Shown here: piece by piece, positions 13,289 to 13,835 of the stretch
Numbering within the stretch: position 1 is the stretch's first letter
Layout: every line of letters starts with the position of its first letter
Assembly: GCA_017860555.1 (NCBI GenBank)
Contig: JAGDMJ010000032.1
Location: 1-13,835, forward strand
DNA: 13,835 nucleotides
Origin: Bacteroidota bacterium
GTDB lineage: Bacteria > Bacteroidota > Ignavibacteria > UBA10030 > UBA6906
Direction of reading: 5' to 3'
Notes under the pieces: model-generated
What the model was told of the DNA's origin: nothing
Databases searched by the model: none
Seen by the model: only the letters and a program-made list of their open reading frames with translations
Translations under genes and position numbers: made by a program

Positions 13289-13835
13289 AACGCCTCCCGT
13301 TCCAGCGGAAAATCGTGCTTGGCATGATGCTCGTCTGCGCTCCGGCGGCCATGGCACAGCAGGATGCGCGCACCGTACAATCGTCAGGCGCGGTGCTTTT
13401 TCCTCGCGACCCGATCTTCCCGAAGTTCTATGCCGATGGCTCGGTGGAGCAATTCTCGCTCGCCAAGGACGCATTGACTCGCCGCATCGTGGGAAGCATC
13501 GGCGGCATCCAACGTCTGTTTCAGTTTTCCCATTCCTCGGGAACGCTTCTCCAGATTGGCGCCGGGGCAACGGTGTACGGGAGCTTCATCAAAACCACCG
13601 CGCAACTTCAGGTTGTAACGGCCGATTTCTACGTTGACATCCCTCTCGACATCAGATTTTCGGACCGCTTCACCGTGCGCACCGGATGGGGCCACTACAG
13701 CGCCCATCTTGTGGATGACGGCGTCGAGGTGCTTGGCCTCGCTTCGATCAATTACGCAAAGGACTATATTCCTCTCGTGGCAGCGTACGACATCCCACCT
13801 ATCGCGGTCACGCTGTATGGCGGCGTCCGGTTCGA
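13285..13835 (+). CDS. exported DUF1207-like protein, N-terminal part (cut by window edge)
   Basis: The frame is open to the end of the window, giving 183 visible residues. With a start at CTG 13285 the protein opens KRLPFQRKIVLGMMLVCAPA then AMAQQ: a textbook signal peptide with a basic n-region and AMA cleavage. From about residue 38 it contains FPRDPIFPKFYADGSVEQFS, GSIGGIQRLFQF, QVVTADFYVDIPLDIRF and WGHYSAHLVDDGVE, alternating strand-like sequence that resembles the DUF1207 family of outer-envelope proteins; I am fairly but not fully sure. ATGs at 13324/13327 and a GTG at 13315 lie in frame but would remove the basic n-region. The CTG overlaps the DUF486 stop as CTGA, mimicking a common ATGA coupling. 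Function unknown. Confidence 0.72.
   Translation, partial: MKRLPFQRKIVLGMMLVCAPAAMAQQDARTVQSSGAVLFPRDPIFPKFYADGSVEQFSLAKDALTRRIVGSIGGIQRLFQFSHSSGTLLQIGAGATVYGSFIKTTAQLQVVTADFYVDIPLDIRFSDRFTVRTGWGHYSAHLVDDGVEVLGLASINYAKDYIPLVAAYDIPPIAVTLYGGVRF

Noticed and set aside
1..13835. CRISPR arrays, tRNA or rRNA genes, insertion sequences, phage or defence genes
   Set aside because: I saw no regularly spaced repeats, no cloverleaf-type segments, no transposase or integrase motifs and no recognisable immunity domains.

Overview
The window is GC-rich, about 58% by eye, and densely coded. It carries thirteen genes in several short transcription units plus one clearly decayed gene end. The best clue to the organism is that decayed fragment: it encodes the C-terminal sorting tail of a type IX secretion (T9SS) cargo protein, a signature of the Bacteroidetes/Ignavibacteria/FCB branch. 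Together with buk-ptb, a TPR-thioredoxin lipid-envelope style gene set and a DUF1207-like exported protein, it suggests an uncultured, GC-rich FCB-group bacterium, perhaps Ignavibacteria or a relative. That placement is an inference.

Layout: the left edge holds the N-terminal part of a Ser/Thr protein kinase on the minus strand. Divergent from it are butyrate kinase (buk) and phosphate butyryltransferase (ptb), which interconvert butyryl-CoA (or a branched acyl-CoA) and the free acid with ATP formation. Directly behind them, co-directional and close, is a three-gene ABC-2 type exporter: one ATPase and two paralogous permeases that each have a large extracytoplasmic domain.

After a structured intergenic repeat comes a regulatory module. 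It consists of an ECF sigma factor with a recognisable ECF-type promoter of its own, an anti-sigma factor with a zinc-binding HC2-type head and one membrane helix, and two tandemly duplicated lipoproteins that each carry a TonB C-terminal domain. A strong bidirectional terminator closes this unit and faces a minus-strand fatty acid hydroxylase (sterol desaturase superfamily).

Between the hydroxylase and the next plus-strand gene lies the longest gene-poor stretch (9481-10013), with the T9SS remnant and an AGACGT-rich palindrome. The right-hand third has an exported thioredoxin/TPR protein, an O-antigen ligase/polymerase-like membrane protein overlapping a GNAT acetyltransferase, a small DUF486 membrane protein, and the start of an exported DUF1207-like protein cut by the window edge.

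I see no defence system, phage, CRISPR array, tRNA or rRNA. The least ordinary items are the sigma/anti-sigma/dual TonB-lipoprotein cluster, the operator-like repeats laid over the sigma promoter, the orphan T9SS tail, and the apparent non-ATG start of the last gene.
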